Assembly: GCA_023333565.1 (NCBI GenBank) | Contig: JAJKFH010002198.1 | Coordinates: 1,674,001-1,738,000 of the forward strand | Length of the DNA: 64,000 nucleotides | Reading direction: 5' to 3' | Source of the DNA: Puffinus mauretanicus | Lineage: Eukaryota > Chordata > Aves > Procellariiformes > Procellariidae | Shown: positions 1 to 13,000 of the stretch, one piece after another | Position numbering within the stretch: the stretch's first letter is position 1 | Layout: every line of letters begins with the position of its first letter | Notes under the pieces: model-generated | Seen by the model: only the letters and a program-made list of their open reading frames with translations | What the model was told of the DNA's origin: nothing | The model's database searches: none | Made by a program: the position numbers and the translations under genes

Positions 1-465
1 CCAAAGCTGAGGGTGAGCAGCAAGGCTTACATGACCATTCGGGATGAATGCGCTCAGGCTGCTTGGATGGAAAGAGAGGAGCAGGTTCCAGAAGTGAGGG
101 TCCACTTCTTAGTGCTTCCTGATTTGGCAAACGGTACCAAATTAGGGCCTTGTGAAATGCCATCAAATGCCACATTTTTGATGAGATAAACGTCCTTTTT
201 GTCACGCAGATAGGGAACAAACTGCGAAAGGCAGAGGGCTATACTCAGATTGGGAGCCTGCCAGAATCATTCTGGTTCAATGGCATACTGTAAAATGTTT
301 CTTTACCATTTTTACTCAGTTTGTAGATCAACCTTACAAACACATGTGGTTACTGAAACACTGATAATACAGATTTAAGTTATGAATTCTCTGAGCTTCA
401 AAGACTTACATAAACCCTTTCTATATGATGGCATTAAATGGTGTGAGATGTGTAATTTTTTTTTT

Positions 466-477
466 GAGAGAGAGAGA
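466..477 (+). repeat. (GA)6 microsatellite after a T-run
   Basis: A pure GA dinucleotide tract directly follows ten thymines (456-465). Confidence 0.85.
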
Positions 478-1740
478 TGAGAATATCATTTATAAATAAG
501 AAAGTAGAAAATAAAAATGTAAATCCTATATTGGCTTGCTCTTGCCAACAATATAGCCTTTAGATGGCACTTACTCTGCCTTTTCATCATTATCCAACAG
601 TGAAAAAAAGAAACAACAGTAAAATGATATTGAAGAAATGATATATCCTTGGCTGGTTCCTTGCGGTTCATCTCCAGACCACTTGCATGTCTGCTATTTC
701 ACTGAGGCTACACAGGGCAACGTGAGAATCAGACTTTGTGTTACTATTATTTTTAAATATTTTTGCGTGTGTGGTAAGGGCCAGATTTTGAAAATAAGAC
801 TCCAGCTGGGTCTGCTAAGCACATTAAAAAAACCGCCTTCGCATTCATCTCTCATTTATCCAGCTTCACCAGACACACCTCGTTCTTTTCATAAGTTTCA
901 AATTTATACTTTCAAAAATTAAATTAAACGTCAGTTCTTTTCCAGCACTTCCAACAAGCTGCTCTCTTCATTTGATGGCCTTATATTTTATTAATGTAGG
1001 AAGACCTTTACGTGCACAGGTGGGGAAAAAAAGGCTTTGAAACCTATTATTTTCAAGCTGTAACACTTTCTATCCGACTGCAAATCAGATAGATTGCTGC
1101 AGCATAATATAGAACAAAAATGTCAAACAGCCAAGTAATTCACCTTTAAAATGTATTTAAGTAGATTCAGTAAAAGTGGCAGCCAAAATGTGGTGATAGC
1201 TTTAAATAGAAGCTTATGGGAATGATACAGAATGCAGTAAAATTCAAAGACTTTTTCTGTTTCCTAAAATGCCACCTTTTCTTCTGCTTCGTGTTTACTT
1301 ACATCCGAAGGAGGAAAAGTATCTGTGACATTGATCTTCCTATGACCTTTTCCAAACAGTCAGACACATTCCAACCCATCAAAAGCCACTCTTGCAAAGT
1401 CAGATATAAACCAGCACGTCTATCATATAATTTCCTTTTTTTCAAATACAACTATAGCTGGCTCCCTTCACTGGTAGACATCATTTAAATAAGAAAGCGA
1501 AATGTTACTTGGGAGTAAATTAGTATCAACTCCCAGGGACTGCACAAGTACTATTAAGGTTATCAAAATTAGTGTTTTATAGAAGCAATGTAATATATGC
1601 AGGTATTCAGACTACTCATTATGCAAATGACAGCATATGTAACATACAAAAATATTTACCAAACCAGTTCACACAGATCCAGATGTTATTCTCAGGAAAT
1701 GTCAGGGAATCTTTAGTTCCAGTCTTTGTACCACGTAAAA

Positions 1741-1767
1741 ATCCCCCTTCCAGGATAGAAGGGGGAT
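1741..1767. repeat. Perfect 10-bp stem hairpin
   Basis: ATCCCCCTTC (1741-1750) pairs perfectly with GAAGGGGGAT (1758-1767) around a 7-nt loop. It is GC-rich for this intron. No T-run or other terminator-like context applies in this genome. Confidence 0.85.
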
Positions 1768-4314
1768 ATTGCTTGCCTAACATACCAGGTCATAAGACAG
1801 CACAGCTCTCTGTGGGTCTTACGTTAATTCAAAACAAAAATCCTCATACGGAATGGAACCATTGTTAACGCAATGATAGGGGTTACTTTTTAGAAAGCAA
1901 GTCCTGTTAAGTGTCAGTGTCAGCGTAACATCTCTAAATGTTCTGCTTCCATTAGAGAAATAGCTATTTGGAGAAAGGCTGTCTCTGCTTGAAACAGCAA
2001 AATGCTAATAACAACGCCACTCTGTGAGGGAGGAAGTCAGAACTTCTGTGCGCTTAGATTGCGCTTGAGAAAATGATCCACAACCTCCAGACTGATAAGT
2101 GACAACCTTAAGCTTGTGTTACCCATTTTTCTAGGATTATGTAAGAGGTTCTGGTCTCACTAATATGGTTGCGGTCCTCAAGTTTTTGGGAGCTTTTGTG
2201 AAATTCCTTGGAGTTTGAGCCTATTTATTCATACCGACAGGAATGCAGAAGATGAGAAGCATTACTCCCTATAGCACTTAAGACAAAGCTGAGAGCTAGC
2301 AGCCGCTCAGTTCCAGTTCCAACCATATCACTGACTCACCGTGTGGGTTTGGGACAGCTCGCTGTCTCTTGGCCCCCATCCTGCTCTCTGTGCAGGAAGA
2401 TTCAAGTGGTTGGATAGAGCCTCACTGAAGCCAATACGACATATACGTATGCTTCTTCAGCAAGAAGTGTCCTTAGAAATGTGAAGATAGCACACCAAAG
2501 GCTCATTGTTAGGAGGCTGAGTTTATGACCATGTTAAAACTGGAAGCACGGAGTACTGTATAAATCTACAGCTGCATCTATAAAAGAAAAGTCGGCAGAC
2601 TGGTGAAATATAGAGACAAAGGCCTTCCGCAATGCTAAATCGTAAACCAGCGGAACTGGTATCAGTTTCTACACTGTGCAAGTGTATTTTCTGAAGCCTG
2701 ATCATTCAACTAAATTAGGATTTTATTAAATGTAAAATTAAAATAATTTAATCCTTCTGGAAGAGCAAAAGAATGTGTTTTGATATGAACATCAGTACCA
2801 TTTAAACGGCAAGATCTAGAAAAGCAGATAAAAGGTTACCTTTGAAGACAGTGCAATAGTCTTAATTCAGTTGGAAAACACATTTTAATTGCCACTGGCA
2901 ATTTTTTGGCAACGTCTTAGGTTTTCTCCACTGGCCCTGAAGGATTTTTCATCTTCCCATCCATAAAACTAACAAGATTTAGGCAAAACCACCTTGCTTC
3001 TGTCAACTCATGCCTGGTTCAAGTGATATTTCTCACAGTGGCAAATTCCTGCGTACCTTCCTCTTGCTCAGGCTTTTCCTGCACTACCTCCCACTGACTT
3101 CAGTGAGACCCTGATCAGCGTGGAGGTGCAAGATAATAACCTAAGACCAAAAGGTCCAAAAATTGTATGAATGCTAGTGGTTATATCAGGAAGACTGGGT
3201 TAACTATTCAACTATGGTGAGTTGTTAGAGCTTCATTAACGGATGAAGAAATTAACGTATCTGATTCAATACTGGGAGGAGGGAAGAGGATATTTGGAGA
3301 AAACGACACAAGAGCTATGAATCTGTGAGCCTCCCAACAGCCAAAAAAGGGGAAGCAATTGCAGACAGTGACATACTTCCAGGCTCCAGGCCAAAGCGAC
3401 ACTGCTGCTCTGCCAATGCCGAGCACAAAGAGCTCAAAGAGCATGAAACAGTTAAAAAGGCATTCCTAGGAAAGGAGTGGGGATTCAATTGTCAGGCCCT
3501 GTGTGGAAAGATAGGCTGCCACCGGGGGAGACTGTGGAAAAAGAGTCTGAGGAAGGTGGGTGTTCCCCAGTTCCTGAGAATTATGACCCTTAGGCAAAGG
3601 CAGGCATGTGTATAGATTGATTTATTGTTCTGAAGATCTGTTTTCACTTAAACTATTTACTTTTACGCTACTAATACTTTCTGTTATAAAGGCTGTTCGG
3701 TCCCTTTATAGAGCCATTGCTCTCAAGTGCAATCAAATACTCAGAAGCAGGACAGATGCTCAAGGCATGATCTGAGAGTGGGTAAGATGGAGGTGACAAG
3801 GGACATGGTGTGCTCTTGAAGAAGCCAGGTACAGTTAACTTGGTAAGTGTGATGGGAATAATTTGCCAGATTAAAGTGTGCTAAGCTTCTTTGCTAGACT
3901 GATGCTCAAACTATCTCACTTCATACTTTTCAACTGCTTCTCAAACTCACTTTCTTTCAGTAATCTGACTTTGCTTCATTTGCTATCAATCCCTGCCCCG
4001 TCTTATGTCAATTCTGGCCCAAAAGTGAGCGTATCAGTTTGATAGGAAAGGTAACATCAGCTGCATTACCTTTAGCAATTTTTGGCTTTTACTTCTTTTC
4101 CAAATAATTTCTTGATTTTGTCTTAATGAGAATATAATCTTACAAAAACTAGTCTTTTCAGCCTAGGCAACCAGAGAGTTGCTTAACTCTCACTGTAGTA
4201 ATCTGAAGAGCAGAGGTATTAACAGCAGTGGACCCAACATCAGGCCCAGGGCAGATTCTATAAGTACTTAATAAGAGTGTTCATAACTCAAATCTGGACA
4301 AATATATCTCCTTA

Positions 4315-4344
4315 AATATTAAATTTTATTTATAATTTAATATT
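4315..4344. repeat. AT-only 11-bp inverted repeat
   Basis: AATATTAAATT (4315-4325) pairs with AATTTAATATT (4334-4344) across an 8-nt loop in a strongly AT-rich stretch. Confidence 0.8.
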
Positions 4345-5373
4345 GCATTATTTCAGAAAGGATATACTTCCAAACAGCCCCAACAATAAGAAAACATGTA
4401 GGGTATGTACAACAGTGGGCAAGCCATGGATCTGTTTAAAAAACAAAAAACCACCTAGAAGTGAATGAACAGCCAGTCACTTACAGAGAATTAAGGTCTC
4501 AAAATCTGCTACTTAATCAGATTCAGAGCGTCTAATAATTGTCACCCATAACAAAGGAAGTAGTTTCTTATTTCCATCACAATAAACACTCTTCTCCAGC
4601 ACGTTCACCTCCTTCTACCTCATATTTATTGTGAGACAAACATATGCAAACTATGATTAAGTTTAAAGACAGTCTGTAAGATGAATAAGCAAGTTACACT
4701 TTGGCACGCACACAGGAAAAAGAAACCAGACATCCTTACAAGCCCAAAAGACAGAGTATCTTTATCTACCTTCTAGACCAAAAGCGAGCCTGGCCACAAC
4801 CTTATCAAGGCTTAGAGACTTTCTGTCATCATTCAGTCCATTGAGGGGGGGAGCCACTTTCCTGCCACTAAACATTAATAATTTTGTCTGAATTATCTGT
4901 GGCAGACAGATTCATTTCCTACTGGCTCCATCTAGGCTTGGTAGCCTTACACTTCACTAGCGAGCACTACGACATGACAAATGTAAGCACAGTGAGAAGG
5001 CTGGAAGGTTATATGCCTTAGATAGTAGAGCTGCTCACAAAAACTTCCACGATAAACTCAGACAGACATTACTTTTACAGTTTGACAGTATAGTTCATGA
5101 AACCCAAAAGACATTTTTCTGCAGATATTCTGTATTTTTTAACATAAAACAAAGCTTAGACCAATTCTCTTTATACTACTCAGTGCTTATTATCAGACAA
5201 ATAAAAAGGGTATTGCCAAAATATTTTATGTAGGTTTGTCTGGGTTGGAGATAACTTGTTTATAATAATAATAGTACCTTTACAAATAAAAACTAATAAA
5301 AAAATCCTCAGCAAAAATATCAAGTGCCAGATGTCTTTAAGAATTCAAGAGCAGAAAACTTTAAAACTCTTTC

Positions 5374-5403
5374 TTTGAAAACTCTTCCTTTGAAAACTCT
5401 TCC
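5374..5403. repeat. 15-bp exact tandem duplication
   Basis: Two adjacent copies of TTTGAAAACTCTTCC, with a degenerate third copy just upstream (near 5360). Confidence 0.9.
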
Positions 5404-8400
5404 AGAGCAATATGCCTATATTTTATTCTTTGACCCAGTTACTAAAATATTTAAATGATGTTTTGCTAAGGAGTTTCTCTTTAGCGAAAAAACAGAAAGG
5501 AAAATTACAATTCCCAACATGAAAGTAGAGTAAAAAATGTAGAGCTTTTACTTTCACGCCAATAGGGCTGAAGTGATGACATAGATATGATTCAGTAACT
5601 GACTGCAAAGACTTTATACAGATAAGAAGCACATTGTAATGTACCTGGTCCCATCAAACTGACTGATGAAACCTAACTTCTGCCTACCAACAAAGAGATT
5701 ATGTATTAGACTATCTTGACATCCCTGCCAGCTCCTTGCATGGTTACTTCAAGGACCACGAGGCAGACAGACAATGGCTGGCTGAAAGACGCAGTGATTA
5801 ATCATACTTTGGCTCAGAGGACCAAGGACAAATAGATTAAAATGTTTTAATCTGGCCACTTAACACAGAGACGAACCTGTAGCAGAACCCTGAATAAGAT
5901 CCTTCCTATGTCAACAGTGTAGACTAGACTTGGGGAATACATTTCAGATTTCTTCATCTGCATCATGTCAAACGGACCTAAAGTAAGGCTTCGAGGCCAA
6001 ATGAAATCAAGGCCAACTGAAATGAAAATGAGACCTTCCCATTTGCAGAGTCTTACTGTAATCCACAACACACTTCAAAATATTCTCAAAGAATTTCAAT
6101 TAAGAAGTATTCAGTTTCACTCAGTTCTATCTGGCAATCGTATTCTTGGTGATCTAGGGATTCTGCTCTTATCTGTGCAGAGATACACAGATGTGCATAA
6201 ATACAAAAAAGGCTATTGTGTTCAAACACATTTTAAAGATGATAACTTTATCACTAAAGAAAATTTCACCTTGAAAATATAATGATGTAAAAAATTAAGG
6301 ATGTTAAGGATGGCTATGATTTTAATAAAATGCAAACATGCATATACCCACTTAATACATTTCCTGACTTCTGCCATCAAATTCGTATTTTTTTCCTTGT
6401 CAAAGTGGCCAGTAATTCAGGCTATACCTGGCTACCTTCAGGCAAGATGGAAATCACTTTCCTACAGACTTTGCATACGAAAATTGAGGTTGCTCTAAGA
6501 AAAGATAGTCATCACCTTCCATTGTTTGTCTTGGAACTGAAGCCAGGTTGCTCTCAAAGAAGCTGGCTGCATTCTGGGCTACTTGGTTAGGAAATTCAAC
6601 AGGAAATGATAAGGGAAGGGAACAAGACTGGAGGTGAGGTAAATCTGGTAACATAATCAGCAAGCAAAAGAAAGGAAACTCGTGAGTGAACGGAAATGTG
6701 AAACTCTGTGTTTGCTGTAAAACATTTTTAAGCAGCAGATGGGGTAAAAGAAGAAAAAAAATGCAATGTGTAAAAAAGAATGAGAAAAGTCTCGGTGAAC
6801 AGGCTACGTGAAGAAGGAGACTATTTTAAAGAGGATATGGAGACATACCCTGGACAGATGAGTTGCTACATTGGGTATGCTACAAGATTGGCAGTACAAG
6901 CAAAGATGAGAATTGAGTGAATAGAAGAGGTCACTGGAAAGAAAAGAAAAAAAAGTAGAAGTCAGCTGGAGAGCCACAGAATTAGAGATCTCCAGTGCAC
7001 GAGATGGGAAAATAAGAGGCCTCCAACTTTGCTGCATCAGGTGAAAATAATCATATCAAAAGGTGCCCATTCATAATTATGTAATGACTCAAAATGACTG
7101 CAGACACAGCGAGCCTCTTACCAAAAATGTAAAAAAAAACCCCCTGATGTTAGACTATTCCCTGTTCTCATACCACAAAACATGCACACAGCCATGCACT
7201 TACACTTAATGGATGTTGTCATTATTATGCCAACTCCATGCACTGGTTTGGCAAAGTCTCAGTAACCAAGGAATCTAACATCTTCAGTAGTTCAGGATCA
7301 GTCTGGGTTACGATAGATTTTAAGTCTTTGTTAGCATCTCAAACTTTTGGGGACTAATATTTTAATGAAAAATGCTGCTCATTTGTAAACCATTACAATA
7401 TTTTATTGTACCTCAAATGCCAAAGTAATCACTTTGCCTGGGAATGAAAACATTTCACAACTATAGAAAGTGTAGCACCTCTTGTCAAAAATTCTGTTTA
7501 AAATTTTTAGTAGTGTCATTTTTTTCACCAATATCCAAATATCTATTAAGTATGTTGGGCTGATTTTTATCATAGGCAAATGTCATTCTTTTTTCAAGAA
7601 GTGGTGAACACAAAAGGGTTAAAAAACCTGAAAAGATCACTATATGGTAGGAATCATGTTATCGCATCTCACTATACCGTAAACTGTCACACCAGTCTGA
7701 CATGACAGCCACGAAAACAGGCTGCAAACTTCATTATGAGATGATGATTGGTATGTATCTCCTTTTATGCACTACACACGTACTAGGATGCAGTGTAATG
7801 TGCCAGCATGATACAACACCATCACCAGGTAAATAAAGAAGAGACTGCTGAAAAGTCCTTCTACTGTTTATGTGGGGGCATTCTGGAATCTGGCCTCATG
7901 CAAGTCACAAAAATTGGGAAAGATCACAGATTTGGAATTAGGTTTTTACTAGATCCTTCACGTTCAAGTTTACTATTTGTATGCACCAGTTGGCTTACAG
8001 TTGCAAGTGGAAATATTTGTTCCTGCCTTACAAAACACAGTATTACTTAAAGATGTTAAACTAAGGTATTTAAAAGTAATTTCCACCAAAGATCCAGATT
8101 GAGAAACTTATCTCCAAATGCTTTTATTTTTCACAAAATTTTCCCTCAAAAGCAATGCTAAAAATGAAAGCTACTGCTCTCCTCCCCTAACCAAAAAAAT
8201 GATGGTGTTTTCATTGAAAAAAGGACTAATTGCCGAAAGTGCACAAGAAAGAGGAAAAAAAAAGTACTGAAATGTTGAGCAACCTCTCTCAGCTGGACAC
8301 CAAATTGTCTCTTTGTGAGGCACTGCCTCAAAGGACTGCTCCTAGCTTCTGAATCTTTGGTGTGTTTGGGCTTCTTTTAAGTAGATTTTACAATGCCTGT

Positions 8401-10032
8401 AACAGTATTTTCTGATCAGAAAGCTATTTTATTTAACTTAAAATTTTGAAATACTCTCAAAAACTGAAGATCCTTTTAATTACTCAATTCAAAGTCACGT
8501 AAGCTGCATTCTGTTTTGGAATGTCATTATGAGTTGTAAAACCAAGCCTACCAGCATGCAACTCAGTTGATTAGAGAGCAATAAAGACATTGAGATTAAA
8601 GTTCCCAGGTCAGAAAATGTATCTACCAATAGCTACTTACTAACATAATGCTTGGAGATTTTAGTTGGCATTGCAACAGCATGCCAAGCAAAATGTGACC
8701 CCACTAAACATACTCCACATTTTCATCATTTCCCGCTCATGTTGCCAATCCATATACATTTTTCTTCTCTTTCCTTCCATCTCCACATTTCTTTGCAAGT
8801 GCATATTCCCATGTCCCCCGATTTCTCACTCTCAAGTCTGACTCACTGGTTCCTATTATAAGCGTTAACAAAATATCCCTTAAATTACTCTGAGAGGACA
8901 TTGCTCGTGCTATGGGATTTAATGCCCTCCTCTGCAAGCAGAAGTGGCAGCTTACCAATATGCTCCTCACTGTGCAACGTACAGATATCCAATGCCAGAC
9001 TTTAAATTGCTCAACAGCAAGTTTTAAATCATCCTGCCGAGGAGTCTGTAGGGAGACATACCAGTCTTTCTGCAGAGGGAGATCAATGAGCTGTGGAGAC
9101 ATGCTGGCCAGGAATCTCCCTTTCATCTAGATATACACAGTGTGACACACCAGGTGCCAGCTTAACTGCTATTCTTACGGGAATGGGCAACTTTTACATT
9201 TGAGAGAGGAGTGCATTTTTTTGAGTTTATAGATTATTTTTAATGTGTCAAAGATTTATCGTGGGAGTTAAAGGGTTGAATAAAGTCAGCCAAAAGAAAT
9301 TCTCAAGCTTAGTGTGATGCAAGATATCAGGGACTTACAGAATTTTACCATCATGTTGATCCTGCTCATGAACTCTCCTCTGCTGGCATCCCTGACACAG
9401 TCAGAATCTGTTCAGTGGCATGCCTCTTCATAAAGGCAAGGGCCAGACTGAGCTTATGAGCGATATATACCTTATGGACACACTTACAGGACACCTATAT
9501 CTGTCCCCTTCTCTCTCTCTTCCTCCCTCCCCACCTCCTGTCTAGAAATACAACCTTCTTTCCCCTGTTTAGGTAAATCTTTGCAAGGTTGCAGAGGCCC
9601 TCTGGAACAGCAAACAATCTGAAGAAACGGAAACATGTCCGGAGCTGGAGTGGACAAACAAGTGTCAGTACCTCATTTGTACCCAGAGAAAGGGAAGGTG
9701 GAACTGTGGCCCTGCAAACGTGTTTCTGCCTTATTATTGATCTGTTTCTAGTAAGATCTGAACTGGCGTCTCAGACCCAATGATATTGATATTAACCTTT
9801 GACAGCAATGGAACTTTTCTTTAAAACATAAAAGTTCTTAAAGGACCGACTGCTTTTTGTTACTCTTATGAGCCAGTAATGTCACGGCCATAAGGAAAAA
9901 ACAAAGTTGTAGTCCTAAAGATGGATCGTTGCTGTCCATACCAATATGAGATTTTCTGATAAATAATTGTATTTTTAGCTACCAAGTATTTGCAAATTCC
10001 ATATTTGATTGCCATACCCAGCAGTTGCTTAA

Positions 10033-10068
10033 CTTTCTTTTTCTTTCTTTCTTTCTTTTTTTTTTTCC
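10033..10068 (+). repeat. CTTT-type pyrimidine tract
   Basis: An uninterrupted C/T tract with several TTTC units ends in a long T-run. On the minus strand it is a purine tract. Confidence 0.85.
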
Positions 10069-13000
10069 TTTAATTGGATCATAACTTCAAGACTTCCCTC
10101 TGTAGGGTTATATTAGGTGTTGCCTCATGAGCTCTTTTATCTTTTCATTCCTAGGACAGGTGTCTTTTCCTGGTTCCTAGGAAAGTGGTGGGGTCTGGGC
10201 AACAGTTCTGTAGGCCTTTGTTGGATGTAAAAAAAAAATTAAAATACTTCTTACTCTACAGAAGTGCTACGCTGGAATAGTGCACTTAACATTGAATATC
10301 TCTACCTCAGAAATATAAAGAAACCGGGATGGAGATGAAATAAAGACAGAGATTAATGAGAAAAAAGTTAATATATTTATAAGACAGTTTGTACGAGACA
10401 CTTGTTCTCGCTACAGGAGAAGAAAAGGCATTTGAAGATTGGTGGTGTGATCCCCTAAGAGTTTTGCTAAAAAGGTGAGATTTTGCATAGCTGTCATTGC
10501 AGCTGTGCATTATCTGAAAATACATATTCAGAGAGCAACATGCATCTCAGGGTGTGCAGCAACTGAAATACATGTATAGATAATGAGGATGCTGAACAGG
10601 AAGCTTTCAAGGTTCAAAATCCTTTTTTTTTTTTTTTTCAAACGTCTTTGAAAAAGTATTAGGGAAAATACGTCAGCTCTTCCTGGCTTTCTTGGTGATC
10701 ACATGTGAAGTGCAAGCTATACTGACAGATACCTTTCAAGAGTTTTCAAAGTACGAATGTAAGGTATAGACTACCAGTGACACATTAAATATATAATGAA
10801 AAGACAATGGTAACAATAACGTTTAAAAACTCAAAAAAAAAAACCCGATAAGTTTGATTGTGATTTCCTTTTTTTTTTAAAAAAAAAGTTGCTTAATAAG
10901 AAAGAAGTAATCTTACTTTGAAAATTTTCACTTAAAAGGATATATCTTTAGGATAGACATAGCATCAGAAATTTCAACCTACACAAAATATTTTTGAGAA
11001 CTTTATAAATAACCCAGACAACAGTTTCTATTGGAATGCTCCAGTTAGCCTGCAGTGTGACCACAAAAAAATAGTACTGTTCAGAAAATCTTTTGGCAGA
11101 CCTATGCTTTCACTGTAATTTTCAGGTGCATTTTTCTTTTTATTGCTACTGTATTTAACAGTTTATCATGCACAATTTTCTTTACAGCTGGTATTTTCCA
11201 GTTCTGCTTTATTTCAAGTGAGAGAACTGAGTGAAAGCAGTAGAAAACTTCAGAAAAATTAATTTGTTTTTAACCTTGCACCATTTTTCTTCTTTTTTTT
11301 TTTCTCATCTTCTTCTAAGGAAATATGAATTCTGACACTTCAGTGTTTATCTTTTGCATATACATGCCTGGCAAACCAATATACAAGTTGAAATGCCAAG
11401 TGAAAAGTGTTTAAATAAGAACTGGCTGACTGCTTTCTTCAAAACATACACTTTTAATCTATCGGTAACAAAAAGTAGTACCACCTTAGGAAATACCATC
11501 TATGAAAAGCCTTTGGGTAAATTATTGTAAAACAGTGTGACTCATATTTGCAGAGACGAAATAAGGAACAGCCTCTATTAACAGTCCGTATGGAAACTGG
11601 GATATAAAATATTCTAAAAACATTGCCCATAGCATAAAATTTTATTAAACTAAACACTAAAGTGGAGGGAGAAGAGGAAACAAAAACCAAAACCAACCAG
11701 GGGGTGAGAAAGAAAGATGATCTAACTAAAAAAGAAAAGGGAATAAAGTTATACATTTTATAAATAATTACAATAATTAAAGTATGCTTCATAAAGCAGC
11801 GACCTGGCAAATAATTCACCAAAAGTGGCATACTGCAATACTTTAAAAAGAAAAGTCTCACCATATCTGTCACTTGATTTTGCCGCCAAACTACAGAAAG
11901 TTACTTTGACCATTAATGTTCTAGCCTTTAGCAGCAGAAAAACCTTCAAGAACATCAACTAAAGAGGAAAAACTCGTTTCTTGAAATAACAGTTTTTATT
12001 TCAGTGGCAATAGGCAGATTTCAGATTTCTGTCACCTACGGGTCTGTTGAGCTAGGCTGAGATTTTGAAAACCTTGATGCTGTACATTCTCACACCTTTG
12101 GGCAACACTTATTTTTCCATCAAGATTTTTCTCCTTTGACTTCTCAATACCGAGACACCTTCACATCACAGCACCTTATCTTTCACTAAGAAAAGTGGAA
12201 ATGTAAAATGAAGAAAAAAAGCCTAAAGGACAACTTCAGTATCAGGCTGAACTATGATCAGAGGCAAAATATTTTCTGCATGAAGGCTTTCATAAGACAG
12301 TTGTTTTGTCAAAGAAGATTCTTCATTTTCAGGAAAATAATTCATCTTACTTGGAAAATTGTTACTCTTACTGCCAATTTGGCCAAAATATTTTAATTCC
12401 TAAAAGGCAATGAAGAGAGCTTGACTTTGCCAGACCTGAAACAGCACCATCCCAAACTTTTCTGAGAGGTGGGCACAAACCAAGACATCAAAGGTTTCCA
12501 AAGTCTAAACCCTGCCTCAACTGAACAAACAAAATCTATAGAGAGGAAGATTTAAACTTGATGAGAGAAGTAAAAATTAAAATTCAAAACAAGAATCTAC
12601 CTGTGATTTTCAGGATGGATCATTTTCAGTCTTAATCTCAGTGACTTCCTGGACTGCAGTTACACAGTCCTGTCTGTCCCCCTGGGAAAGTCTCCTTCAT
12701 CCCATCAGCTCCGAGTCTGGGTTTGGGTCTCTTTGCTGTTCTTCCTAGGGATCTCCCAGTTTCCTTTCCCACTGTAGGCCCTTTCTCACTGTCCTTTCCC
12801 TTCACATCCTGCACTAGAGCCATTTTGTAGATTATACATGTTCAGTTCCTTTCAGGCTAAAACACACTTGCCCTGGAAGGGACCAGCTGGCAGCCACTTT
12901 TTTTCTCTGCTGCTTCAACACATCCTCTCAGCATACACATACATTAAACTGAAAGAGAATTAAATGATTGTATCGCAATCCCATTCTTCTCTTAAGCTTT

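Noticed and set aside
3208..3615. Overlapping ORFs on both strands in a somewhat GC-richer stretch
   Set aside because: No recognisable protein on either strand; open frames on both strands suggest composition rather than coding.
8737..9126. 129-codon minus-strand ORF with a 72-codon plus-strand counterpart
   Set aside because: Composition is mixed, but no recognisable domain, no start context or splice signals; sits deep in an intron and could be chance or an old repeat.
11454..11873. 139-codon minus-strand ORF
   Set aside because: Hydrophobic, F/Y/I-rich composition typical of translated AT-rich DNA; overlaps another frame; no motif or splice context.
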